From Cladorhizidae sp. MBARI D1340-BT2 (taxonomy: Eukaryota > Porifera > Demospongiae > Poecilosclerida > Cladorhizidae), in contig JAQNBH010000011.1 in the NCBI GenBank assembly GCA_028752905.1, positions 24,859,333 to 24,923,332 of the forward strand: DNA of 64,000 bases, in the 5' to 3' direction. Positions within the stretch are counted from its first letter, which is position 1; each line of letters opens with the position of its first letter. The translations under genes were made by a program, and so were the position numbers. The notes beneath the pieces were generated by a model, which was not told the DNA's origin, ran no database searches, and saw only the letters and a program-made list of their open reading frames with translations. Below are positions 40,401 to 52,800 of this stretch, piece by piece.

Positions 40401-41198
40401 CACTGGTGTGCATCAAGACATGTACTTTAGTTTGCATTGAGCAATGAACTCTGGTGTGCATCAAGCCATGAACTCTGGTTTGCATCAAGCCATGAACTCT
40501 TGTGTGTATCAAGCCATGAACTCTGGTGTGCATCAAGCCATGAACTCTGGCTTGCATCAATCCATGAACTTTGGTATGCATCAAGCCATGAACTGTGATG
40601 GGTATCAAGCTATGAACTCTGGTGTGTATCAAGCCATGAACATTGGTGTGTGTCAAGCCATGAACTCTGGTTTGCATCAAGTCATGAACTCTGGTATGCA
40701 GCAAGCCATGAACTATGGTGTGTATCAAGCTATATGAACTCTGGTGTGTAGCAAAACATGAATTCTGCTGTGTATCAATCAAGCTATGAACTCCAGTCTA
40801 TATCAAGCTGTATAAATTCTGTTGTGTAGCAAAACATGAACTCTTATGTGCATCAAGCCAAGAACTCTGGCGGGTATGAAGATATTCTAGTCTGTATCAA
40901 GCTATGAACTCGTGTGTGTATCAAGTTATGAGGTCTGGTGTGTATCAAGCTATGAACTCTGGGGTGTAGAAAGACATGAACTCTGGTGTACAGCAAGCCA
41001 TGAACTCCGGGGTGCATCAAGCCATGAAATCTGATGTGTATCAAGCTATGAACTCTGATGTGCAGCAGACATGAACTCTGGTGTTTAGCAGTCATGAACT
41101 CTGTAACTAGCCATGAACTATAGGTGTCTAAAGCCATCAACTCTGGTGTACATCAAGCCATGAACTCTGGTGTGCATCAAGCCATGAACTTTGGTGTG
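37401..41198. repeat. Last left-type HOR copy and transition to the right domain
   Basis: The landmark at 37401 is the last of its kind. Up to about 38.35 kb the monomers are left-type, for example gggtgtagcaagacatgaaa near 38190. The stretch 38.3-40.1 kb holds segments shared by both domains. From 40130 the gtacgagtc block and from 40881 the right-domain marker gatattctag appear. The 227-codon minus-strand open frame at 40099-40782 lies here. It is a run of the LMHTRVHG octapeptide and its variants and is not called as a gene. Confidence 0.75.
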
Positions 41199-43919
41199 CA
41201 TAGAGCCATGAACTATGGTGTGCATGAAGCCATGAACTCTGGTGTACATCAAGCCATGAACTCTGGTTTGCATCAAGCCATGAACTCTGGTGTGCATCAA
41301 GCCATGAACTCTGGTGTGGAATTCTGGTGTGTTGCCTTCGTGAAGTCTATAACTAGCCATGAACTATAAATGTCTCAAGCCATGAACTCTGGTGTACATC
41401 AAGCCATGAACTCTGGTGTGCATCAAGCCATGAACTTTGGTGTGCATCGAGCTAAGAACGATGATATGCATGAAGCCATGAACTCTGGTGTAGTTCAAGC
41501 CATGAACTCTGGTGTGCATCAAGCCATGAACTCTGGTTTGCATCAAGCCATGAACTCTGGTGTTCATCAAGCCATAAATTTTGGTGTGCATCAAGCTATG
41601 AACACTGTTGTGTAGCAAGACATGAACTCTGGTGTGTAGCAGTCATGAACTCTCTATCAAGCCATGAAGTCAGGCGTCTAAAGCCATGAACTCTGGTGTG
41701 TTTCAAGCCATGAACTCTGGTGTGCTTCAAGCCATGAACACTGGTGTGTATCAAGCTATTAACTCTGGTGAGCTTCAAGTCATGAACTCTGGTGTGCAAC
41801 AAGCCATGAACTCTGGTGTGCATCAATCCATGAACTCTGGTATGTAGTAAGGCATGAACTCTGGCGTGCATCAAGCCAGTAACTCTGGTGTGTATCAAGC
41901 TAAGAATTCTGGCCTGTAGAAAGACATGAACTCTGGTGTGTAGCAGTCATGAACTCTGTATCAAGCTATGAACTCTGGTCTGTATCAAGCTATCAACTCG
42001 GGTGTGTAGCAAGTTATGAGGTCTTGTGTGTAGCAGTCATGAACTCTGTATCAAGCCATGAAGTCTAGCGTCTCAAGCCATGAACTCTGGTGTGTTTCAA
42101 GCCATGAACTCTGGTGTGCATCAAGCCATGAAATCTGGTGTGAAGCAAGCCATGAACTCTGGTGTGCATCAAGCCATGAACTCTGGTGTGAAGCAAGCCA
42201 TGAACTCTGGCTTGTATCAAGCTATGAATTCTTGTCTGTAGCAACACATGAACTCTGGTGTGTAGCAGTTATGAACTCCGTATCACGCAATGTAATATCA
42301 TGTGCAGCAAGCCTTCAACACTGGTGTGTTAAGCCATGTACTCTGGTGTGCACCAAGCCATGGACTCTGGTTTGCATCAAGCCATGAACTCTGGTGTGCA
42401 ACAAGCCATGAACTCTGGTTTGCATCGAACCATGAACTCAGGTGTGCATTAAGCTATGAACAGTGGAATGCAGCAAGCTATGAACTCTGGTGTCTATCAA
42501 GCTATGTATGAACTCTGATGTGCATCAAGCCTTGAACTCTGGTGTGTATCAAGCTATTAACTCTAGTGTGTAGCAAGGCATGAACTCTGGTGTGTACGAG
42601 TCATGAATTCTGTATCAAGCCATGAACTCTGGTGGCTCGAGCCATGAACTCTGGTATGTGTCAAGCCATGAACTCTGGTGTGCATCAAGCCATGAACTTT
42701 GGTTTGCATCGAGCCATGAACTCTGGTGTGCATCAAGCCATGAACACTGGTGTGCATCAAGCCATGAACTCTGGTGTGCATCAAGCCATGAACTCTGGTA
42801 TGCATCAATCCATGAACTCTGGTGTTCATCAAGCCATGAACTCTGGTGTGCATCAAGAGATGAATTCTGGTGTGTTGCCTTCATGAAGTCTATAACTAGC
42901 CATGAACTATAAATGTCTCAAGCCATGAACTCTGGTGTACATCAAGCCATGAACTCTCGTGTGCATCAAGCCATGAACTCTGGTATGCATTAAGCCATGA
43001 ACTCTGGTGTGCATCAAGCCATGAACTCTGGTGTGCATCAACCCATGAACTCTAGTGTGCATCAAGCCATGAACTCTAGTGTGCATCAAGCCTTGAACTG
43101 TGGTGTGTAGTAAGCCATGAACACTGGTGTGCATCAAGACATGTACTTTAGTTTGCATTGAGCAATGAACTCTGGTGTGCATCAAGCCATGAACTCTGGT
43201 TTGCATCAAGCCATGAACTCTTGTGTGTATCAAGCCATGAACTCTGGTGTGCATCAAGCCATGAACTCTGGCTTGCATCAATCCATGAACTTTGGTATGC
43301 ATCAAGCCATGAATTGTGATGGGTATCAAGCTATGAACTCTGGTGTGTAGCAAGCCATGAACATTGGTGTGTGTCAAGCCATGAACTCTGGTTTGCATCA
43401 AGTCATGAACTCTGGTATGCAGCAAGCCATGAACTATGGTGTGTATCAAGCTATATGAACTCTGGTGTGTAGCAAAACATGAATTCTGCTGTGTATCAAT
43501 CAAGCTATGAACTCCAGTCTATATCAAGCTGTATAAATTCTGTTGTGTAGCAAAACATGAACTCTTATGTGCATCAAGCCAAGAACTCTGGCGGGTATGA
43601 AGATATTCTAGTTTGTATCAAGCTATGAACTCGTGTGTGTATCAAGTTATGAGGTCTGGTGTGTATCAAGCTATGAACTCTGGTGTGTAGAAAGACATGA
43701 ACTCTGGTGTACAGCAAGCCATGAACTCCGGGGTGCATCAAGCCATGAAATCTGGTGTGTATCAAGCTATGAACTCTGATGTGCAGCAGACATGAACTCT
43801 GGTGTTTAGCAGTCATGAACTCTGTAACTAGCCATGAACTATAGGTGTCTAAAGCCATCAACTCTGGTGTACATCAAGCCATGAACTCTGGTGTGCATCA
43901 AGCCATGAACTTTGGTGTG
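41199..43919. repeat. Right-domain HOR copy a (2,721 bp)
   Basis: The copy is delimited by catagagccatgaactatgg; a second marker, gatattctag, shows the same 2,721-bp spacing (40881 to 43602). Near 41318 it carries an 11-bp deletion that fuses gtgtg to gaattc; the next copy is intact there. About 96 bp later it retains four monomers that the next copy lacks. Together these explain the fall in offset from 2,721 to 2,636 bp. Confidence 0.83.
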
Positions 43920-46900
43920 CATAGAGCCATGAACTATGGTGTGCATGAAGCCATGAACTCTGGTGTACATCAAGCCATGAACTCTGGTTTGCATCAAGCC
44001 ATGAACTCTGGTGTGCATCAAGCCATGAACTCTGGTGTGCATCAAGAGATGAATTCTGGTGTGTTGCCTTCATGAAGTCTATAACTAGCAATGAACTATA
44101 AATGTCTCAAGCCATGAACTCTGGTGTACATCAAGCCATGAACTCTGGTGTGCATCAAGCCATGAACTCTGGTTTGCATCAAGCCATGAACTCTGGTGTT
44201 CATCAAGCCATAAATTTTGGTGTGCATCAAGCTATGAACACTGTTGTGTAGCAAGACATGAACTCTGGTGTGTAGCAGTCATGAACTCTCTATCAAGCCA
44301 TGAAGTCAGGCGTCTAAAGCCATGAACTCTGGTGTGTTTCAAGCCATGAACTCTGGTGTGCTTCAAGCCATGAACACTGGTGTGTATCAAGCTATTAACT
44401 CTGGTGAGCTTCAAGTCATGAACTCTGGTGTGCAACAAGCCATGAACTCTGGTGTGCATCAATCCATGAACTCTGGTATGTAGTAAGGCATGAACTCTGG
44501 CGTGCATCAAGCCAGTAACTCTGGTGTGTATCAAGCTAAGAATTCTGGCCTGTAGAAAGACATGAACTCTGGTGTGTAGCAGTCATGAACTCTGTATCAA
44601 GCTATGAACTCTGGTCTGTATCAAGCTATCAACTCGGGTGTGTAGCAAGTTATGAGGTCTTGTATGTAGCAGTCATGAACTCTGTATCAAGCCATGAAGT
44701 CTAGCGTCTCAAGCCATGAACTCTGGTGTGTTTCAAGCCATGAACTCTGGTGTGCATCAAGCCATGAACTCTGGTGTGAAGCAAGCCATGAACTCTGGTG
44801 TGCATTAAGCCATGAACTCTGGTGTGAAGCAAGCCATGAACTCTGGCTTGTATCAAGCTATGAATTCTTCTCTGTAGCAACACATGAACTCTGGTGTGTA
44901 GCAGTTATGAACTCCGTATCACGCAATGTAATATCATGTGCAGCAAGCCTTCAACACTGGTGTATTAAGCCATGTACTCTGGTGTCCACCAAGCCATGGA
45001 CTCTGGTTTGCATCAAGCCATGAACTCTGGTGTGCAACAAGCCATGAACTCTGGTTTGCATCGAACCATGAACTCAGGTGTGCATTAAGCTATGAACAGT
45101 GGAATGCAGCAAGCTATGAACTCTGGTGTCTATCAAGCTATGTATGAACTCTGATGTGCATCAAGCCATGAACTCTGGTGTGTATCAAGCTATTAACTCT
45201 AGTGTGTAGCAAGGCATGAACTCTGGTGTGTACGAGTCATGAATTCTGTATCAAGCCATGAATTCTGGTGGCTCGAGCCATGAACTCTGGTATGTGTCAA
45301 GCCATGAACTCTGGTGTGCATCAAGCCATGAACTTTGGTTTGCATCGAGCCATGAACTCTGGTGTGCATCAAGCCATGAACACTGGTGTGCATCAAGCCA
45401 TGAACTCTGGTGTGCATCAAGCCATGAACTCTGGTATGCATCAAGCCATGAACTCTGGTGTGCATCAAGCCATGAACTCTGGTGTGCATCAAGATATGAA
45501 TTCTGGTGTGTTGCCTTCATGAAGTCTATAACTAGCCATGAACTATAAATGTCTCAAGCCATGAACTCTGGTGTACATCAAGCCATGAACTCTGGTGTGC
45601 ATCAAGCCATGAACTCTGGTATGCATCAAGCCATGAACTCTGGTGTGCATCAAGCCATGAACTCTGGTGTGCATCAAGAGATGAATTCTGGTGTGTTGCC
45701 TTCATGAAGTCTATAACTAGCAATGAACTATAAATGTCTCAAGCCATGAACTCTGGTGTACATCAAGCCATGAACTCTGGTGTGCATCAAGCCATGAACT
45801 TTGGTGTGCATCGAGCTAAGAACGATGATGTGCATGAAGCCATGAACTCTGGTTTGCATCAAACCATGAACTCAGGTGTGCATTAAGCTATGAACAATGG
45901 AATGCAGCAAGCTATGAACTCTGGTGTCTATCAAGCTATGTATGAACTCTGATGTGCATCAAGCCATGAACTCTGGTATGTATCAAGCTATTAACTCTAG
46001 TGTGTAGCAAGGCATGAACTCTGGTGTGTACGAGTCATGAATTCTGTATCAAGCCATGAACTTTGGTTTGCATCGAGCCATGAACTCTGGTCTGCATCAA
46101 GCCATGAACACTGGTGTGCATCAAGCCATGAACTCTGGTGTGCATCAAGCCATGAACTCTGTTATGTATCAAGCCATGAACTCTAGTGTGCATCAAGCCA
46201 TGAACTCTGGTGTGCATCAACCCATGAACTCTGGTGTGCATCAAGCCATGAACTCTAGTGTGCATCAAGCCTTGAACTGTGGTGTGTAGTACGCCATGAA
46301 CACTGGTGTGCATCAAGACATGTACTTTAGTTTGCATTGAGCAATGAACTCTGGTGTGCATCAAGCCATGAACTCTGGTTTGCATTAAGCCATGAACTCT
46401 TGTGTGTATCAAGCCATGAACTCTGGTGTGCATCAAGCCATGAACTCTGATTTGCATCAATCCATGAACTTTGGTATGCATCAAGCCATGAATTGTGATG
46501 GGTATCAAGCTATGAACTCTGGTGTGTAGCAAGCCATAAACATTGGTGTGTGTCAAGCCATGAACTCTGGTTTGCATCAAGTCATGAACTCTGGTATGCA
46601 GCAAGCCATGAACTATGGTGTGTATCAAGCTATATGAACTCTGGTTTGTAGCAAAACATGAATTCTAGTGTGTATCAAGCTATGAACTCCAGTCTCTATC
46701 AAGCTATATGAATTCTGGTGTGTAGCAAGACATGAACTCTGGTGTGCATCAAGCCATGAACTCTGGCGGGTATTAAGCTATGAACTCTCGTCTGTATCAA
46801 GCTATCAACTCGGGTGTGTAGCAAGTTATGTGGTCTTGCGTGTAGCAGTCATGAACTCTGTATCAAGCCATGAAGTCTAGCGTCTCAAGCCATGAACTCT

Positions 46901-49800
46901 GGTGTGTTTCAAGCCATGAACTCTGGTGTGCATCAAGCCATGAACTCTGGTGTGAAGCAAGCCATGAACTCTGGTGTGCATCAAGCCATGAACTCTGGTG
47001 TGAAGCAAGCCATGAACTCTGGCGTGTATCAAGCTATGAATTCTTGTCTGTAGCAACACATGAACTCTGGTGTGTAGCAGTTATGAACTCCGTATCAGGC
47101 AATGAAATCTCATGTGCAGCAAGCCTTGAACACTGGTGTGTTAAGCCATGTACTCTGGTGTGCACCAAGCCATGAACTCTGGTTTGCATCAAGCCATGAA
47201 CTCTGGTGTGCAACAAGCCATGAACTCTGGTTTGCATCGAACCATGAACTCAGGTGTGCATTAAGCTATGAACAATGGAATGCAGCAAGCTATGAACTCT
47301 GGTGTCTATCAAGCTATGTATGAACTCTGATGTGCATCAAGCCATGAACTCTGGTGTGTATCAAGCTATTAACTCTAGTGTGTAGCAAGGCATGAACTCT
47401 GGTGTGTACGAGTCATGAATTCTGTATCAAGCCATGAACTCTGGTGGCTCGAGCCATGAACTCTGGTATGTGTCAAGCCATGAACTCTGGTGTGCATCAA
47501 GCCATGAACTTTGGTTTGCATCGAGCCATGAACTCTGGTGTGCATTAAGCCATGAACACTGGTGTGCATCAAGCCATGAACTCTGGTGTGCATCAAGCCA
47601 TGAACTCTGGTATGCATCAAGCCATGAACTCTGATGTGCATCAGGCCATGAACTCTGGTGTGCATCAAGAGATGAATTCTGGTGTGTTGCCTTCATGAAG
47701 TCTATAACTAGCCATGAACTATAAATGTCTCAAGCCATGAACTCTGGTGTACATCAAGCCATGAACTCTGGTGTGCATCAAGCCATGAACTTTGGTGTGC
47801 ATCGAGCTAAGAACGATGATGTGCATGAAGCCATGAACTCTGGTTGGCATCAAACCATGAACTCAGGTGTGCATTAAGCTATGAACTATGGAATGCAGCA
47901 AGCTATGAACACTGGTGTCTATGAAGCTATGTATGAACTCTGATGTGCATCAAGCCATGAACTCTGGTGTGCAGCAAGCCATGAACTCTGGTTTGCATCG
48001 AACCATGAACTCAGGTGTGCATTAAGCTATGAACAGTAGAATGCAGCAAGCTATGAACTCTGGTGTCTATTTAGCTATGTATGAACACTGATGTGCATCA
48101 AGCCATGAACTCTGGTGTGTATCAAGCTATTAACTCTAGTGTGTAGCAAGGCATGAACTCTGGTGTGTACGAGTCATGAATTCTGTATCAAGCCATGAAC
48201 TCTGGTGGCTCGAGCCATGAACTCTGGTATGTGTCAAGCCATGAACTCTGGTGTGCATCAAGCCATGAACTTTGGTTTGCATCGAGCCATGAACTCTGGT
48301 GTGCATCAAGCCATGAACACTGGTGTGCATCAAGCCATGAACTCTGGTGTGCACTAAGCCATGAACTCTGGTATGCATCAAGCCATGAACTCTGGTGTGC
48401 ATCAAGCCATGAACTCTGGTGTGCATCAAGGGATGAATTCTGGTGTGTTGCGTTCATGAAGTCTATAACTAGCCATGAACTATAAATGTCTCAAGCCATG
48501 AACTCTGGTGTACATCAAGCCATGAACTCTGGTGTGCATCAAGCCATGAACTTTGGTGTGCATCGAGCTAAGAACGATGATGTGCATGAAGCCATGAACT
48601 CTGGTTTGCATCAAACCATGAACTCAGGTGTGCATTAAGCTATGAACAATGGAATGCAGCAAGCTATGAACTCTGGTGTCTATCAAGCTATGTATGAACT
48701 CTGATGTGCATCAAGCCATGAACTCTGGTGTGTATCAAGCTATTAACTCTAGTGTGTAGCAAGGCATGAACTCTGGTGTGTACGAGTCATGAATTCTGTA
48801 TCAAGCCATGAACTCTGGTGGCTCGAACCATGAACTCTGGTATGTGTCAAGCCATGAACTCTGGTGTGCATCAAGCCATGAACTTTGGTTTGCATCGAGC
48901 CATGAACTCTGGTGTGCATCAAGCCATGAACACTGGTGTGCATTAAGCCATGAACTCTGGTGTGCATCAAGCCATGAACTCTGTTATGTATCAAGCCATG
49001 AACTCTAGTGTGCATCAAGCCATGAACTCTAGTGTGCATCAACCCATGAACTCTGGTGTGCATCAAGCCATGAACTCTAGTGTGCATCAAGCCTTGAAAT
49101 GTGGTGTGTAGTAAGCCATGAACACTGGTGGGCATCAAGCCATGAACTCTGACTTGCATCAATCCATGAACTTTGGTATGCATCAAGCCATGAACTGTGA
49201 TGGGTATCAAGCTATGACTCTGGTGTGTAGCAAGCCATGAACATTGGTGTGTGTCAAGCCATGAACTCTGGTTTGCATCAAGTCATGAACTCTGGTATGC
49301 AGCAAGCCATGAACTATGGTGTGTATCAAGCTATATGAACTCTGGTGTGTAGCAAAACATGAACTCTGCTGTGTATCAATCAAGCTATGAACTCCAGTCT
49401 ATATCAAGCTGTATAAATTCTGTTGTGTAGCAAAACATGAACTCTTATGTGCATCAAGCCAAGAATTCTGGTGGGTATGAAGATATTCTAGTCTGTATCA
49501 AGCTATGAACTAGTGTATGTATCAAGTTATGAGGTCAGGTGTGTATCAAGCTATGAACTCTGGGGTGTAGAAAGACATGAACTCTGGCGTACAGCAAGCC
49601 ATGAACTCCGGGGTGCATCAAGACATGAAATCTGGTGTGTATCAAGCTATGAACTCTGATGCGCAGCAGGACATGAACTCTGGTGTGTAGCAGTCATGAA
49701 CTCTGTAACTAGCCATGAACTATAGGTGTCTCAAGCCATCAACTCTGGTGTACATCAAGCCATGAACTCTGGTGTGCATCAAGCCATGAACTTTGGTGTG
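43920..49800. repeat. Right-domain HOR copy b (5,881 bp)
   Basis: The first 1.6 kb pairs with copy a at 2,636 bp. From about 46.87 to 48.4 kb it pairs with copy c at 4,301 bp, and from 48.1 kb onward at about 5,061-5,062 bp. The step of about 760 bp arises because copy c has one more ~761-bp sub-unit. gtacgagtc blocks occur at 45230, 46028, 47406, 48167 and 48780. Confidence 0.82.
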
Positions 49801-52800
49801 CATAGAGCCATGAACTATGGTGTGCATGAAGCCATGAACTCTGGTGTACATCAAGCCATGAACTCTGGTTTGCATCAAGCCATGAACTCTGGTGTGCATC
49901 AAGCCATGAACTCTGGTGTGCATCAAGAGATGAATTCTGGTGTGTTGCCTTCATGAAGTCTATAACTAGCCATGAACTATAAATGTCTCAAGCCATGAAC
50001 TCTGGTGTACATCAAGCCATGAACTCTGGTGTGCATCAAGCCATGAACTTTTGTGTGCATCGAGCTAAGAACGATGATGTGCATGAAGCCATGAACTCTG
50101 GTGTAGTTCAAGCCATGACCTCTGGTTTACATCAAGCCATAAATCTGGTTTGCATCAAGCCATGAACTCTGGTGTGCATCAAGCCATAAATTTTGGTGTG
50201 CATCAAGCTATGAACACTGTTGTGTAGCAAGACATGAACTCTGGTGTGTAGCAGTCATGAACTCTCTATCAAGCCATGAAGTCAGGCGTCTAAAGCCATG
50301 AACTCTGGTGTGTTTCAAGCCATGAACTCTGGTGTGCTTCAAGCCATGAACACTGGTGTGTATCAAGCTATTAACTCTGGTGAGCATCAAGTCATGAACT
50401 CTGGTGTGCAACAAGCCATGAACTCTGGTGTGCATCAAGCCATGAACTCTGATATGTAGTAAGGCATGAACTCTGGCGTGCATCAAGCCAGTAACTCAGG
50501 TGTGTATCAAGCTAAGAATTCTGGTCTGTAACAAGACATGAACTCTGGTGTGTAGCAGTCATGAACTCTGTATCAAGCCATGAACTCTGGTGTATAGCAA
50601 CCCTTGAACAATGGTATGTTAAGCCTTGAAATCTGGTGTGCAACAAGTCATGATCTCTGGTGTGCATCAAACCATGAACTCAGGTGTGCATCAAGCTATG
50701 AACACTGGCATGCAGCAGCTATGAACTCTGATGTGTATCAAGCTATGTATGAACTATGATGTTTAGCAAGACATGAACTCTGGTGTATATCAGTCATTAA
50801 CTCTGTATCAAGCCATGAACACTGGTGTCTTAAGCCATGAACTCTGGAGTGTGTCAAGCCATGAACTCTGGTGTGCATCAAGCCATGAACTCTGGTGTGC
50901 ATCAAGCCATGAACTCTGGTCTGTATCAAGCTATATGAACTCTGGTGTGTAGCAAAACATGAATTCTAGTGTGTATCAAGCTATGAACTCCAGTTTCTAT
51001 CAAGCTATATGAATTCTGGTGTGTAGCAAGACATGAACTCTGGTGTGCATCAAGCCATGAACTCTGGCGGGTATCAAGCTATGAACTCTGGTCTGTATCA
51101 AGCTATGAACTCAGGTGTGTAGCAAGTTATGTAGTCTTGTGTGTAGCAGTCATGAACTCTGTATCAAGCCATGAAGTCTAGCATCTCAAGCCATGAACTC
51201 TGGTGTGTTTCAAGCCATGAACTCTGGTGTGCATCAAGCCATGAACTCTGGTGTGAAGCAAGCCATGAACTCTGGTGTGCATCAAGCCATGAACTCTGGT
51301 GTGAAGCAAGCCATGTACTCTGGCGTGTATCAAGCTATGAATTCTTGTCTGTAGCAACACATGAACTCTGGTGTGTAGCAGTTATGAACTCCGTATCAGG
51401 CAATGAAATCTCATGTGCAGCAAGCCTTGAACACTGGTGTGTTAAGCCATCTACTCTGGTGTGCACCAAGCCATGAACTCTGGTTTGCATCAAGCCATGA
51501 ACTCTGGTGTGCAACAAGCCATGAACTCTGGTTGGCATCGAACCATGAACTCAGGTGTGCATTAAGCTATGAACAATGGAATGCAGCAAGCTATGAACTC
51601 TGGTATCTATCAAGCTATGTATGAACTCTGATGTGCATCAAGCCATGAACTCTGGTGTGTATCAAGCTATTAACTCTAGTATGTAGCAAGGCATGAACTC
51701 TGGTGTGTACGAGTCATGAATTCTGTATCAAGCCATGAACTCTGGTGGCTCGAGCCATGAACTCTGGTATGTGTCAAGCCATGAACTCTGGTGTGCATCA
51801 AGCCATGAACTTTGGTTTGCATCGAGCCATGAACTCTGGTGTGCATCAAGCCATGAACACTGGTGTGCATCAAGCCATGAACTCTGGTGTGCATCAAGCC
51901 ATGAACTCTGGTATGCATCAAGCCATGAACTCTGGTGTGCATCAAGCCATGAACTCTGGTGTGCATCAAGAGATGAATTCTGGTGTGTTACCTTCATGAA
52001 GTCTATAACTAGCCATGAACTATAAATGTCTCAAGCCATGAACTCTGGTGTACATCAAGCCATGAACTCTGGTTTGCATCAAGCCATGAACTTTGGTGTG
52101 CAACGAGCTAAGAACGATGATGTGCATGAAGCCATGAACTCTGGTTTGCATCAAACCATGAACTCAGGTGTGCATTAAGCTATGAACAATGGAATGCAGC
52201 AAGCTATGAACACTGGTGTCTATGAAGCTATGTATGAACTCTGATGTGCATTAAGCCATGAACTCTGGTGTGCAACAAGCCATGAACTCTGGATTGCATC
52301 GAACCATGAACTCAGGTGTGCATTAAGCTATGAACAGTGGAATGCAGCAAGCTATGAACTCTGGTGTCTATCAAGCTATGTATGAACTCTGATGTGCATC
52401 AAGCCATGAACTCTGAGGTGTATCAAGCTATTAACTCTAGTATGTAGCAAGGCATGAACTCTGGTGTGTACGAGTCATGAATTCTGTATCAAGCCATGAA
52501 CTCTGGTGGCATGAGCCATGAACTCTGGTATGTGTCAAGCCATGAACTCTGGTGTGCATCAAGCCATGAACTTTGGTTTGCATCGAGCCATGAACTCTGG
52601 TGTGCATCAAGCCATGAACACTGGTGTGCATCAAGCCATGAACTCTGGTGTGCATCAAGCCATGAACTCTGGTGTGCATCAAGCCATGAACTCTGGTGTC
52701 ATCAAGCCATGAACTCTGGTGTGCATCAAGAGATGAATTCTGGTGTGTTACCTTCATGAAGTCTATAACTAGCCATGAACTATAAATGTCTCAAGCCATG

